The notes: generated from the sequence alone by a model not told the origin. Positions 22,941-31,728 are shown, numbered from the stretch's first letter. The stretch: DNA of 33,553 nucleotides from Phycisphaerales bacterium (GCA_020353195.1 CP070691.1:3115305-3148857); one strand, 5' to 3'. Program-made: numbers and translations.

Positions 22941-25313
22941 TCACTCCCGATAGGGCTTTCCCTGGCGATAGAGTGCCAAGCGCTTTCGAATATCGCTCGC
23001 CAACTCATCTGCTGCCGCCGCGGTGGCGAGCACAAGCGCCCGTTGTGCGGTAGCCACCGCCCGGTCAAACTGCCGGGCGGAAGCATACGCGGCCGCCAGC
23101 GTGTCCATCACGTCCGCGCTCTTGTGACCGGCCAGGTCAGACGCCTGCTCCGCAAGACGGACCGCCTCGGCCGGGTCACGGATCTTGGCGTCCGGGCAGG
23201 TGGCGAGGATCCACGCCGCGCCGTTGAGGGCCTCGAGCGTGTCCGGTTCGAGCTTCAGCACCTTGCGAAAAGTCGTTAGTGCTTCGTTGGCTTGGCCTGT
23301 CGCCATCAGTACTCCGGCCAGCGCGCACTGCGTCTCTGCCGAGTCCGGAACGATGCGCGCCGCCTCGCGAAGGTGGTCGATCGCTTCGTCAACGCGTCCC
23401 TGAAGCTGAAGTACCCGGCCCAGGTTGGCATGTGCCTTGGCGTAGTTCGGTTTGAGTTTCAACGCATGGCGGTATTGAACGGCCGCGTTGTCAAGGTCCT
23501 TTTTCTGCGCGAGCGCGACGCCAAGGTTGTAGTGCGCTTCGGCGAGCTCCGGCTCGATCTCCAACGCTTGGCGAAAGCAATCCATCGCGGCCTGTGCGTT
23601 GCCCTGCTGGTGAAGCGATCGCCCCAGGTTGCAGTGTGCCATCGCGTGCGCGGGGTCCAGCGCGACAGCCCGGCGCAGATGATGAATCGCGTCAACGACC
23701 TTTCCCTCCGCCGCCAAGGCGTTTCCCAGGTTGTAGTGCCCTTCGAACGAATCGGGATTCAGTGCCACCACGCGACGCAGGTGGACAATCGCGCCGGCCG
23801 GGTCGTCCTGGTCCATCGCGATTCTCGCCAAAACCACGTGCCCGTGCCCAAAATCGGGCCGCTGCGCCAACATGCGCTCACAGAGGGCCTTGGCCTTGGC
23901 GTACTTTCGTTCGAACAGAAGAGCACCAAGCTTCACCCTGTCCTCGTGAAAGCCAATGAGGTCCTTCGGGTCTTCCCTGCTTGCATCAAAGACGAGGTCG
24001 TCGCTCATGCCCTCGTTCGCGATGTAGCCCAACGACTCCAGGCGCCTTCGGTCCTCCTCGCTGAGTGCAAGCACGCCATCCGGAGTGCCTCTCTCTTGCC
24101 ACTCGTGCGCAATTCCATTCAGCCAGTCCGCCAGACACGTCGAGACTTCCGGTTCCTCCGCCACGACGTTCCTCGTCTCGTTCGGGTCCGCAGCCAGGTC
24201 GTACAGCTCGGGCCGCGTCGTGTGGATGTACTTCCAGCGGTCCGTCACCACGCCAAACAAGGCATTGGCGTTGTACTTCGTGGGCGTCAGGCTCTCGCAA
24301 TACAAAGGTCGGTCTTCCTCGACCCGGTTCTCTTCGATCCAGAAGCGCGAAAGATCTTGCCCCGTTGCCCCGTCGGGCGGGTCAATGCCGAGCAGGCTGC
24401 AGATGGTCGGCGCGATGTCAATCAGGCCGACGGGCTCCGTCACGGTCCTCGCGGTGCGCTGACCAGGCGGCTTCACGATCATCGGCACGCGGACGGCCGG
24501 CTGATAGACGAAGAACGAGTGCGTCGCCTCCCCGCGCTCCCCGAGCATCTCGCCGTGGTCCCCCGCAATGACAATCAGGGCCGATTCATAGAGCCCCAAC
24601 TCCTTCAGGTGTTCGAGCACTCGTCCGACGCAGTGATCCGTGTACGCGATCTCGCCGGCATAGAGGTCCTCTGCGAACGCCGAGGCAAACGGCTCTGGCG
24701 GTTCATACCGGTTGTGGGGGTCATAATAGTGAAGAAACAGAAATGCCCGTTCGTCGGTGTGCTCCGCCAGCCACTGCATCGCAATGCGGGTGGCCTCGCC
24801 GCCTTTGCGTTCGGCGATCGCGCCGGCTGCAGTCGGCTCTTCGAGGCCATCGTCGTACGCGTCGAATCCCTGGTCCAACCCGAACTTGGAGTCTAGGACG
24901 AAGGTGCTGACAACGGCCCCCGTCACATACCCACTGTCCCGAAGTACTTCCGCCAGCGTGACATGGGACGCCTCAAGCCGATAGGACAGATTATCGCGGA
25001 CGCCATGACCCGGCGGAATCGCCCCGGTCAGCATGGAAGCATGAGCCGGAAGCGTCAGCGGGGCCGGTGACAACACATGCTCGAACAGAATGCCCTGGCG
25101 GGCGAAGGCATCGATGTGCGGCGACGTCTCACGCGAGCAGCCGTAGCATCCCAGATAGTCCGCGCGACACGTGTCGATACTGATCAAGAGAACCAGGGGA
25201 ACTTCCGGCGCCGCCGGATCGGCCCGGAAGAGAAACCCCAGGCCAAGAATGACGACAACCGACCCGAGGCACAGGACGAGGATGCGATACTTACTGACAG
25301 TGGTTCTGTTCAT
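22941..25313 (-). CDS. Membrane-anchored sulfatase-fold hydrolase with TPR domain, Thr at nucleophile position
   Basis: A single N-terminal hydrophobic helix (residues 10-30) is followed by an alkaline-phosphatase/sulfatase domain: metal motif LISIDTCRADYLG (Asp47), a nucleophile region PLTLPAHASMLTG, HYYDPHNRYEPP, and the metal pair in IAGDHGEMLGERG (Asp252, His253). Where sulfatases have Cys or Ser of C/S-x-P-x-R, this protein has Thr87 and no Arg (TLPAH). A formylglycine cannot form there, so it may be a phospho- or phosphotransferase-type enzyme, as in other Thr-nucleophile members. About eight or nine TPRs occupy residues 470-775 (repeated AHYNLGxALAQ and LKLKPNYAKAH-like units) and probably bind protein partners. 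790 residues, complete. It converges with the NagX-like gene and is downstream of the broken GH36/GH94-type gene on its strand. Confidence 0.88.
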   Translation of the reverse strand: MNRTTVSKYRILVLCLGSVVVILGLGFLFRADPAAPEVPLVLLISIDTCRADYLGCYGCSRETSPHIDAFARQGILFEHVLSPAPLTLPAHASMLTGAIPPGHGVRDNLSYRLEASHVTLAEVLRDSGYVTGAVVSTFVLDSKFGLDQGFDAYDDGLEEPTAAGAIAERKGGEATRIAMQWLAEHTDERAFLFLHYYDPHNRYEPPEPFASAFAEDLYAGEIAYTDHCVGRVLEHLKELGLYESALIVIAGDHGEMLGERGEATHSFFVYQPAVRVPMIVKPPGQRTARTVTEPVGLIDIAPTICSLLGIDPPDGATGQDLSRFWIEENRVEEDRPLYCESLTPTKYNANALFGVVTDRWKYIHTTRPELYDLAADPNETRNVVAEEPEVSTCLADWLNGIAHEWQERGTPDGVLALSEEDRRRLESLGYIANEGMSDDLVFDASREDPKDLIGFHEDRVKLGALLFERKYAKAKALCERMLAQRPDFGHGHVVLARIAMDQDDPAGAIVHLRRVVALNPDSFEGHYNLGNALAAEGKVVDAIHHLRRAVALDPAHAMAHCNLGRSLHQQGNAQAAMDCFRQALEIEPELAEAHYNLGVALAQKKDLDNAAVQYRHALKLKPNYAKAHANLGRVLQLQGRVDEAIDHLREAARIVPDSAETQCALAGVLMATGQANEALTTFRKVLKLEPDTLEALNGAAWILATCPDAKIRDPAEAVRLAEQASDLAGHKSADVMDTLAAAYASARQFDRAVATAQRALVLATAAAADELASDIRKRLALYRQGKPYRE

Positions 25314-25381
25314 GAGGTCGGCCTTGCGCTCTCTCCGGCGGTGAAACCTCCTCTTGCCGCACCGCGTCTGTGATGTGCGGG

Positions 25382-26397
25382 CTACTCGGCGTCCATGACC
25401 CTAATGGTGTTCTCCCCATCAGGCAACAGCCGGTCGTACGGAATCAAGGCGCACGGGAGCCCCGTGGTTTCATCTCGAATCACATCCAAAGCTTCGCCAT
25501 TCAGTGCGAAACGCCGCGCGGGTACATCCCCTCCCTTCTCGTACACGATCCGGACGCGCCGTCCGTGTGCTCGAGCGCGGAACTGGAACCCTAGCAGCGG
25601 GCACCACGCCCTCCGATCGATGAACTCGCGCAAGTCCGCGCGTCCCGGAACCTCATTCATCGGCAGTGAGTATTGCCGCGGACACCGCCCGTCCACGAGT
25701 ACGTGATCCAGCGCCTCTCGAATTTTCGCACGCGCTGTCTCCGGTCGGTCAAGCAGATACCCCTCCACGGCTTGAACCAACGGTCCTCGAACGTTTCGGC
25801 GAACTGGTGTCGGCAAAACGGATTCATGTACGTCGATACGTAGAGCGCTTGTTCTGTGTCGGTCCGGCTTAGCAGGCGAAGCGTGAACGCGACCGGCGAT
25901 CGACCGGACTGCGACAGGTCCACAAACACATGCACCGTACACGGGAGGTCTGCAGTGTCGGTCACGAAGTAGGCCGCGTCGCGCCCGATCACGGTGTACC
26001 GCTTCTTGACCTCATCCTGACGGTCGCCGAGATAGGGAACCGGCAACAGTGACACAGGCTGGTATCTGCCGTCACCAGTCTTTCGGCCCACGAAGAACGC
26101 GATTTGCGGGTCTTGTCCGTCCCGCGTGGGCAGGAACAGGAAGAACAACCCGTCGTGTCCGTATATATAGCCCGAGGCGTGCACCCAGAAGCTGGACCCG
26201 TCTCGGCCGTACGGATGACGGCTGTCGCCGCGCTCGCGGTCATAGCACACGGCGCGCCCGTCGCGCAGGAAGCACACGTTCCCGGGCAGCATGGCCGCGG
26301 CGCCGGTGCGGAGGGCGAGGCTTATCTCCCGCTCCAGTTCCCGTAGGTTGGAAACCTCCCGAGTCAGCGTATCTGTGTTGACCGTCGTCTTGATCAA
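25382..26397 (-). pseudogene. Remnant of a GH36/GH94-type glycoside hydrolase or phosphorylase
   Basis: Translation starts at TTG 26397 after GGGGAGG and gives a beta-sandwich domain typical of this group: FWVHASGYIYGHDGLF, LLPVPYLGD, RDAAYFVTDTADLPCTV, YMNPFCRHQFAETFEDRWFK. Homology then jumps frame near 25770-25780 into AVEGYLLDRPETARAKIREA and DGRCPRQYSLP with DLREFID, which belong to the later alpha/alpha catalytic barrel. It jumps again to the extreme C-terminus (GFQFRARAHGRRVRIVYEK to PDGENTIRVMDAE). About 1 kb of an expected 2.5-3 kb remains, so I infer at least two deletions, one causing a frameshift. Intact relatives act on beta-glucosides or chitobiose-like sugars by phosphorolysis. 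It diverges from the second ROK gene, which may once have controlled it. Confidence 0.75.
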
Positions 26398-26742
26398 CTT
26401 TTCCTCCCCTATGTCAGGTGGGCCGTCGACCGCGCGCGAACAGGGCGTCCGCATGGGCGGGCGGCGCCTCAATACGGGGCCCTGCAACCCCCAGGCAAGG
26501 AGCGGCGCTGCGGCACCCTGCCCGTGGCGGTTCGGACCCGTGTGGGGAACGTGCTGGCTGTGTCTCCTTCGAGCACAAGAGGATGCGCGAGAGTGCCGCC
26601 AGCAGGTGGGGACGAAGAGTGCTCGGCAGTGGGGCAGGCAACGCGTTGGCGCAGAGGCTGCTTTTGGGTGCTACCATAATCCCCTTTTTATCAAAACGTT
26701 ATGTTCGAGTCAATAACTTCGTTAAGTTTCCGAAGAATTCTA
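26398..26742. other. Divergent intergenic region
   Basis: No gene is supported. It separates the minus-strand GH36/GH94-type remnant from the plus-strand ROK gene. The right-hand 90 bases are AT-rich compared with the surroundings, as expected for promoters. CTTCG (26717-26721) and CGAAG (26731-26735) form a short inverted repeat just upstream of the ROK -35 box. Confidence 0.5.
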
Positions 26743-26772
26743 TTGACATTGGTTCATCTTCTTAACTAAGAT
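26743..26772 (+). promoter_or_regulatory. Promoter of ROK regulator 2 (leaderless start)
   Basis: A consensus -35 TTGACA (26743-26748), an 18-base spacer and TAAGAT (26767-26772) direct transcription to start about seven bases later, at ATG 26780. There is no Shine-Dalgarno sequence before either ATG 26771 or 26780. The -10 overlaps an imperfect palindrome TCTTAACTAAGA (26760-26771), matching the position of the palindrome in the paralogous promoter at 3133-3144. Confidence 0.55.
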
Positions 26773-26779
26773 GGCGTCT

Positions 26780-27934
26780 ATGAACGCAAGACTTACTGGA
26801 ACACCCCAACTTAACCGGATGGTCAATCGGCGCCTTATTCTGGAGCGAATCCGGCGGTCTGGCAAGACCTCGCGCGCGGAATTGGCCGAAAGTACTGCGA
26901 TTCGACCGCCCACCGTGTCGGCCATCGTCAAGGAGCTGATTGATGAGGGCCTTGTCTCGGAGGTGGGCAACGGGCAATCTCGCGGCGGGCGCCTGCCTCG
27001 CATGCTCTCGCTATCGCTGCAGAAGACGCGAACCATCGGCTTTGAGGTGAGCGAGACGGCCATCCTGGGCGGCGTGTGCGATCTCACCGGAACGCTGATC
27101 GCGCAGACCGGCGCGGACTTCCTCCCTAACACACCGCAGAACACCGTGGATCGCCTTGCGAAAATGGGGGAGGAGCTTCTTGCCGCGGCCGGGCTGACTT
27201 GGAAGGACATTTCTGGTGTTGGCGTGGCGCTTCCGGGCCACATGGACCCGGCGCGCGGGGTTGTCCGGTGGAGCAAGCCGCTGGGCTGGAAGGACGTGCC
27301 CCTGCGGCGGATGTGTGAGCTGCGTTGGGGGCACCCGACAGACGTCGTGAACGACTCGATGGCGGGCGGGATGGCCTCCCATTTCCTCGGGATGGGACGC
27401 GACATCAAGAACTTGGTTTACATGTACTTACGCTTCAACGTGATCGAGGCGCACAGCGACGATACCGTGCACGGCGTGCTCGGGATGGGAAGTGGCATCA
27501 TCGTCAACGGCGAGCCGTATCACGGCGAGTTCGGGGCCGCCGGCGAGATCACTACGTTGGTGAGTCACCCGCTCGTGGATGCCCGGGCGGAGACTGGCGA
27601 GGCCTTCCACGACCTCGGGGCGTTTGTGGAGGCCGTGAAGGACGGGCAGCCGTCGGCGTTGGCGGCCATGGATCGCGTGGCGCGCGACATGTCTGACTTG
27701 ATCGTGCATGCCGTCAACTTTCTCGAGCCGGGCATGCTGATCCTCGGCTCGGACAACTCGGAATTGCGCGATGCACTTCTGGTTCGGTTGCGGCGAGTCT
27801 TGGATGAACATCGGCTTCGCCATGAGGCAGGGAAAACGAAGATCGTTGCATCGGAGCTGGGTGAATACGGCGTTGTGCGGGGTGCGGTGGTCCCCGCTCT
27901 GCAACGCGTGTTCCGGATGCCACGATGGGCATAG
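26780..27934 (+). CDS. ROK-family transcriptional regulator (paralogue 2)
   Basis: Closely related to the protein encoded at 3154: the same N-terminal winged helix (VNRRLILERIRRSGK, TSRAELAESTAIRPPTVS) and the same ROK-like core (SGVGVALPGHMD, VRWSKPLGW, GEPYHGEFGAAGEITT). It too lacks the CxCGxxGC zinc motif, but keeps Asp in VVNDSMAG where paralogue 1 has Asn. ATG 26780 is chosen because the promoter puts transcription start there; ATG 26771 is in frame and would add three residues that overlap the -10 box. It probably senses a sugar ligand and controls the secreted-protein genes downstream and perhaps the divergent GH36/GH94-type remnant. The two copies point to a duplication, with one repressor per glycan locus. 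Confidence 0.92.
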   Translation: MNARLTGTPQLNRMVNRRLILERIRRSGKTSRAELAESTAIRPPTVSAIVKELIDEGLVSEVGNGQSRGGRLPRMLSLSLQKTRTIGFEVSETAILGGVCDLTGTLIAQTGADFLPNTPQNTVDRLAKMGEELLAAAGLTWKDISGVGVALPGHMDPARGVVRWSKPLGWKDVPLRRMCELRWGHPTDVVNDSMAGGMASHFLGMGRDIKNLVYMYLRFNVIEAHSDDTVHGVLGMGSGIIVNGEPYHGEFGAAGEITTLVSHPLVDARAETGEAFHDLGAFVEAVKDGQPSALAAMDRVARDMSDLIVHAVNFLEPGMLILGSDNSELRDALLVRLRRVLDEHRLRHEAGKTKIVASELGEYGVVRGAVVPALQRVFRMPRWA

Positions 27935-27990
27935 CGCCGATGAAGAACAGTACACGATGGGAACGGGGCATTAAGCTAAGGAGCAAGAAC

Positions 27991-29019
27991 ATGGCACGGA
28001 GATCGTTGACGGGACTCGTTGTCCTGCTAGTTGTGTGGGGCGCGCGGCCAGCGTTTGGCGGGGTTCCCATAACGCCGGGCACCATCATATTCGACATGGA
28101 CACGCACACGGAGTACTGCGACCCGGACTATTGGAGCTTCTTCGGCTATCCCACAACCGATTTCGGCTCCAATGGATGGCTGTCCGAAGACGGCCACGCG
28201 GCGTTCACGACGGGTAACTGGACATGGTGCGACCTGGTATACGGTGCGCCTTGGAAATGCAGGTTCCTCGGCAGCAAGCACGGCGCGGGCCGCATGTGCT
28301 GCGGGCAGCCGTTGTGCGGCGGGCTTGGATCCGGCGTGAGGGACGCCGACCTGGATGTCAGCCAGGGAACCGGATTCACAGTGCGCGTCCTTTTGTATAT
28401 GCCCGATCCCGTAAACGACAAGCCCGGGGTAAGGTATCAGTTCGAATTGGTGGACAGCAATGGGCACAAGGTGGCCCCACCGGGCGAGAACGAGATCCCC
28501 GAACTCGACACCAGAGCGTGCGTTCCGAACAACATTGAGGACCGGCCGTGGGTGAACCGCGCGCCGCCACTTGCGGACGACGGCCAGTGGCACACCTACA
28601 CGTTCTGGATCGATGGCCTGGACGATTTCTATTCCGGGTCTTCCGTTCCGGGTGACAACCCGCTGCTGTTGACCGACATCTGTGGCATTTACGGGATCTA
28701 TCGTCGAGGCGCGACGAGCGCGGGGAGGAACACCGTCGTGTTTGACGAAATGACGCTGATTGACGACCCGCCGGTCCTGTGGGCGGACGCGGACGCGGAC
28801 GGCGATGTTGACCTTAGGGATTTCGCGGAGTTCCAACGCTGCTTCAGCGCGGACCCGGCGGTCGACACCGCCTGCGCGCGCATGGATGCCAACTACGACT
28901 CGGTTATCCCGGATGGTATTCCGGAGAATAACGTGATCAACTTCGATGATTACCTGAACTTCCATGATTGCCACCTGGGACCTGATGTGACGAGCGGATT
29001 CTATCCATGGTGCTACTGA
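27991..29019 (+). CDS. Secreted beta-sandwich protein with C-terminal dockerin-like domain
   Basis: A signal peptide (MARRSLTGLVVLLVVWGARPAFG) precedes a domain of about 230 residues with two Cys-rich loops (TWCDLVYGAPWKC, GRMCCGQPLCGG) and a concluding NTVVFDEMTLID strand, typical of a carbohydrate-binding or laminin-G-like beta-sandwich. The segment WSFFGYPTTDFGSNGWLSEDGHAAF is similar to the N-terminal domain of the protein encoded at 32463. The last 70 residues contain two EF-hand/dockerin-like loops (DADADGDVDLRDFAEF and, after a Cys, DANYDSVIPDGIPENNVINFDDYLNF). Such tails are common in planctomycete secreted proteins. AAGGAG lies seven bases before ATG 27991. The gene follows the ROK regulator by 56 bases. 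No catalytic motif is recognised; a binding role is the simplest reading. Confidence 0.8.
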   Translation: MARRSLTGLVVLLVVWGARPAFGGVPITPGTIIFDMDTHTEYCDPDYWSFFGYPTTDFGSNGWLSEDGHAAFTTGNWTWCDLVYGAPWKCRFLGSKHGAGRMCCGQPLCGGLGSGVRDADLDVSQGTGFTVRVLLYMPDPVNDKPGVRYQFELVDSNGHKVAPPGENEIPELDTRACVPNNIEDRPWVNRAPPLADDGQWHTYTFWIDGLDDFYSGSSVPGDNPLLLTDICGIYGIYRRGATSAGRNTVVFDEMTLIDDPPVLWADADADGDVDLRDFAEFQRCFSADPAVDTACARMDANYDSVIPDGIPENNVINFDDYLNFHDCHLGPDVTSGFYPWCY

Positions 29020-29096
29020 GTGTTTGGATGGTTGCGGTGCGGACGGGGCATGAAGCGTTGTTTGCGGGCTCTCTCCTCCGAGGAGGTGGGAGAACG

Positions 29097-29180
29097 ATGA
29101 AACGAGTGTGGAAGGTGTGTACGGCGACGTCGGTACGTGGGGATATCGCTACCGCGCAATGCGATGGCGCGGTGCGCTGA
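29097..29180 (+). CDS. Possible 27-residue leader peptide
   Basis: ATG 29097 has a strong GGAGGTGGGAG upstream and encodes a basic short peptide (MKRVWKVCTATSVRG start). The preceding CTCCT can pair with the AGGAG, which may partly hide the ribosome site. It lies in the 216-base gap before the TIM-barrel gene, which itself lacks a good ribosome site. It could be a leader or uncoupled remnant. Weak call. Confidence 0.22.
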   Translation: MKRVWKVCTATSVRGDIATAQCDGAVR

Positions 29181-29235
29181 ATCGTTGCCTGTAGGCATCC
29201 GGGCCCGAGAGCCCTGCGGAGAACGGGTATATTGT

Positions 29236-30741
29236 ATGCGGAGATGCCCTTGGACAGTGTGGGTGTGTGGCGGCATGGTGCTGAGCGCGTCGATTTCTCT
29301 GGCCAGCTCGCATGAGACCGTGATCGAGGTGGCGAGATTCGACAACTCAGTCCGAACGGTGCAAGGGGGCCTGTTCCACTGCATCGGGGCCTTGCCGAAC
29401 CATCTCTATGATCGGCTCGTCACCACGGGCGATCCGGCAAGCGGCGCATGGCGGCTCGACGTCGCCGCCGGCGCCCCCAAGAAGGGCCTCGGCGGCGAAG
29501 TGCCTCTGTTTGACAATGCCTACGGGAAGGGAAGCCACGGCCTGCTGGATGTTTCGCGCACGCCGTACCTCCATGCCAGGCTCAACGGAGAACTCGGCGA
29601 CCGATCCCTGCATGTGGAGCTTGTCCCGGGCACCGACGGCCCGGCCATCGCGCTGGGCACGCTGACCGGGGACGGCTTGGACGCCGGCGCGTGGCGGGTC
29701 CACACATGGACCATCCCAGCCGAAGGACTTGACCCGAGCGGCGTACGGGCTATCCGCTTAATGTTGGAGGGGGAGGGACAAGCCTGGGTTGCAGTGGAGT
29801 CGCTCTGGTTCTCATCCGATGCCGGCGCGGCGTCGGCGCGACCGGTGGTCAAGCCCGCCGAGCGGCGTCCCATCCGCTTGGCAATGTGGGTGTGGAAGAC
29901 ACGGGACATCGTGCCTGATCCCGGGCGGGTCGAGAGGCTGCTCGGATTCTGCAAGCGGCAGAAGATCACGGACCTGTTCTGTCAAGTCCATGCCAAGAAG
30001 TCCGCTGACGGCGAGCTTGAACTGATCTTTGAAGACGAGCAGCGTGCGTTCAATACGGCGGCCCACCGCGCGGGCATCAAGGTTCATGCGCTGGACGGCG
30101 ATCCGCATTTCGTCCTCAAGCGGAATCACGAACGTACGTTCAAGCTCGTCGAGGCTCTCGACCGCTTCAACCAGGCGGGACCGCCCGAAGGGCGCTACGA
30201 CGCGGTCCACATGGATAACGAGCCTTACGTCCTGAAGGAGTGGAAGAAGGACGCCGCGTCCCAACAGGCGATTATTCAGGACTACATCGAGCTGAATCGT
30301 GAGCTGCGGAGGCGCGCCAACGCCGCGGGCATGGAATACGGCGTCGACATCCCCTTCTGGTGGGACAAGGTCGACGAATCGGGCAAGCGCGTCTACAACG
30401 TGGAAACGGACGACGGCCAAGTCCCGCTGCTCGACGCGATCCTGCCACTCGTTCAGAACGCCGGAATCATGTCCTACCGCGTCCGGGCCACCGGCTCCAA
30501 CGGCATCGTGGGCTGCAGCCTGACCGAGTTCGAACTGGGTGCGAAGTTGGGGATTGACGTCATGGCGTCCATCGAGACGGCCGTCGGCCCCAAAGTGGAG
30601 AAAGGGATCACATTCGGCGCATACCCGGCGGGGTACCTCCTGCAGCAGTTGGACACCTTGGAGCGTGTGCTTGCCCATCAGAAGGGTTGTGTCGGCCTCG
30701 CCATCCATTACTACAAATCCTTTGAGGGAATGCTGGAGTAA
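29236..30741 (+). CDS. Secreted putative TIM-barrel protein, unclassified (paralogue A)
   Basis: A signal peptide (WTVWVCGGMVLSASISLASS) precedes a beta-sandwich-like N-terminal domain (about 27-205) and a probable TIM barrel from IRLAMWVWKTRDI to the C-terminus. Barrel strands seen are ITDLFCQVH, AGIKVHALDGDP, YDAVHMDNEPYV, EYGVDIPFWWD, AGIMSYRVRATG, IDVMASIETAVG and VGLAIHYYKSF. Acidic residues at strand ends (Asp327 and Glu329 in HMDNEP; Glu in ASIETA) are candidate catalytic residues of a glycosidase. I do not recognise a named GH family. A paralogue begins at 32463 with the same HxDxE pattern. ATG 29236 fits the signal peptide but lacks a ribosome site. 501 residues. It is followed after two bases by the pseudopilin gene, so the two are coupled. 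Confidence 0.75.
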   Translation: MRRCPWTVWVCGGMVLSASISLASSHETVIEVARFDNSVRTVQGGLFHCIGALPNHLYDRLVTTGDPASGAWRLDVAAGAPKKGLGGEVPLFDNAYGKGSHGLLDVSRTPYLHARLNGELGDRSLHVELVPGTDGPAIALGTLTGDGLDAGAWRVHTWTIPAEGLDPSGVRAIRLMLEGEGQAWVAVESLWFSSDAGAASARPVVKPAERRPIRLAMWVWKTRDIVPDPGRVERLLGFCKRQKITDLFCQVHAKKSADGELELIFEDEQRAFNTAAHRAGIKVHALDGDPHFVLKRNHERTFKLVEALDRFNQAGPPEGRYDAVHMDNEPYVLKEWKKDAASQQAIIQDYIELNRELRRRANAAGMEYGVDIPFWWDKVDESGKRVYNVETDDGQVPLLDAILPLVQNAGIMSYRVRATGSNGIVGCSLTEFELGAKLGIDVMASIETAVGPKVEKGITFGAYPAGYLLQQLDTLERVLAHQKGCVGLAIHYYKSFEGMLE

Positions 30742-30743
30742 GA

Positions 30744-31670
30744 ATGATGAACCGCAGGATCATGGGTGGCCGGACGGGGGAAAGACCTTGCGAGCGGCGC
30801 TCTGGCTTCACGCTGATCGAGCTCCTGGTGGTCGTGTCCATCCTTGCGCTGCTGATCTCGATTCTTCTGCCGAGCCTGAAAAAGGCTCGCGACCAAGCCA
30901 AGGACGTGCAGTGCAAGGCCAACCTGCGAAGCATGGGCCAAGCGTTCACGATGTACGGTATGAAGTACGAAAGCGCCTGGCCGCCGGCAGTCGACACGTT
31001 TGGCTTGCAGAACCGTTGGCCCGTTCCGTTCCATCACGGCGAGATCATCTGTGACAAGCTCTGGAAGTTCGACATTAACACCGGAGAAACGCGCACCACG
31101 GGGGGGCCATCGGTTTTCCTCTGCCCGAGCGAGAAGGCCCCTCGCATCATTCCCGATTGGAACCACTCCTCCGCGCCGCCTCACGCCGTGGATCGGGTCG
31201 AGGTGGGTGGAAGCTTCGCGTTGAACGAGGAGATTCACCGCGACGGCGGAAGGCTTGATCGGGGCCTGTTTCCTGCCGGATCGACGCCGGCAGTCCCCCC
31301 CTTCATCAACAAGATCGAGAACTGCCGGCGACCGAGCGAAGTGTTTGCGGTGATGGGCAATTACCGGCCGCTTGAGCAGCCGGACACACCCGGCTGGCGC
31401 GTCAACCGCGGGGCCAACGAACTCGAGGACGGTACGTGGCAGGGGACCGGGGGGAGTTTTTACCTGGGATACCGGACTTACGATGGCACTCCCGTGGAGC
31501 CTACGCCCTCAAACCTGAGATACCGGATTATCGGCGGAAGGCACAACGGTAAGGGCAACGGGCTGTTCGTGGATACGCACGCGGGCAGCTACGACCCGGA
31601 GAAAGTTCGCTACGATCAAGTGAGCTGGGAACGCTGGAAAGGCCCAGGAGACCCGCCAGGGGGCCTATGA
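30744..31670 (+). CDS. Prepilin-type N-methylation pseudopilin (planctomycete type)
   Basis: The N-terminal RRSGFTLIELLVVVSILALL is a type IV prepilin cleavage site: prepilin peptidase cuts after Gly and methylates Phe, with Glu at +5. The helix continues to LLPSLKKARDQAK. The C-terminal HNGKGNGLFVDTHAGSYDPEKV is like the H-x9-DG tail common in the large planctomycete pseudopilin families. 308 residues, longer than true pilins. ATG 30744, with a second ATG next to it, starts two bases after the preceding stop. Such proteins occur in many copies near secreted-enzyme genes and may belong to a surface or secretion apparatus. Specific function is unknown. Confidence 0.9.
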   Translation: MMNRRIMGGRTGERPCERRSGFTLIELLVVVSILALLISILLPSLKKARDQAKDVQCKANLRSMGQAFTMYGMKYESAWPPAVDTFGLQNRWPVPFHHGEIICDKLWKFDINTGETRTTGGPSVFLCPSEKAPRIIPDWNHSSAPPHAVDRVEVGGSFALNEEIHRDGGRLDRGLFPAGSTPAVPPFINKIENCRRPSEVFAVMGNYRPLEQPDTPGWRVNRGANELEDGTWQGTGGSFYLGYRTYDGTPVEPTPSNLRYRIIGGRHNGKGNGLFVDTHAGSYDPEKVRYDQVSWERWKGPGDPPGGL

Positions 31671-31693
31671 GTGGATTAACGGGGCGGCTACAA

Positions 31694-31728
31694 TCGGCAA
31701 GGCCGATGATGAGGCGCCGGCGCCTCAT
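31694..31728. repeat. Two tandem palindromes, including a perfect 20-bp one
   Basis: TCGGC (31694-31698) pairs with GCCGA (31702-31706). Three bases later, positions 31709-31728 form a perfect 20-bp palindrome with half-site ATGAGGCGCC. They lie 23 bases after the pseudopilin stop. There is no U-tract. They may act as an mRNA 3' end structure, or the second may be a protein-binding site. Confidence 0.5.

Noticed and set aside
23292..24896. 534-codon plus-strand open frame opposite the sulfatase-fold/TPR gene
   Set aside because: The minus strand encodes clear sulfatase-fold metal motifs and TPRs; the plus frame is a shadow.
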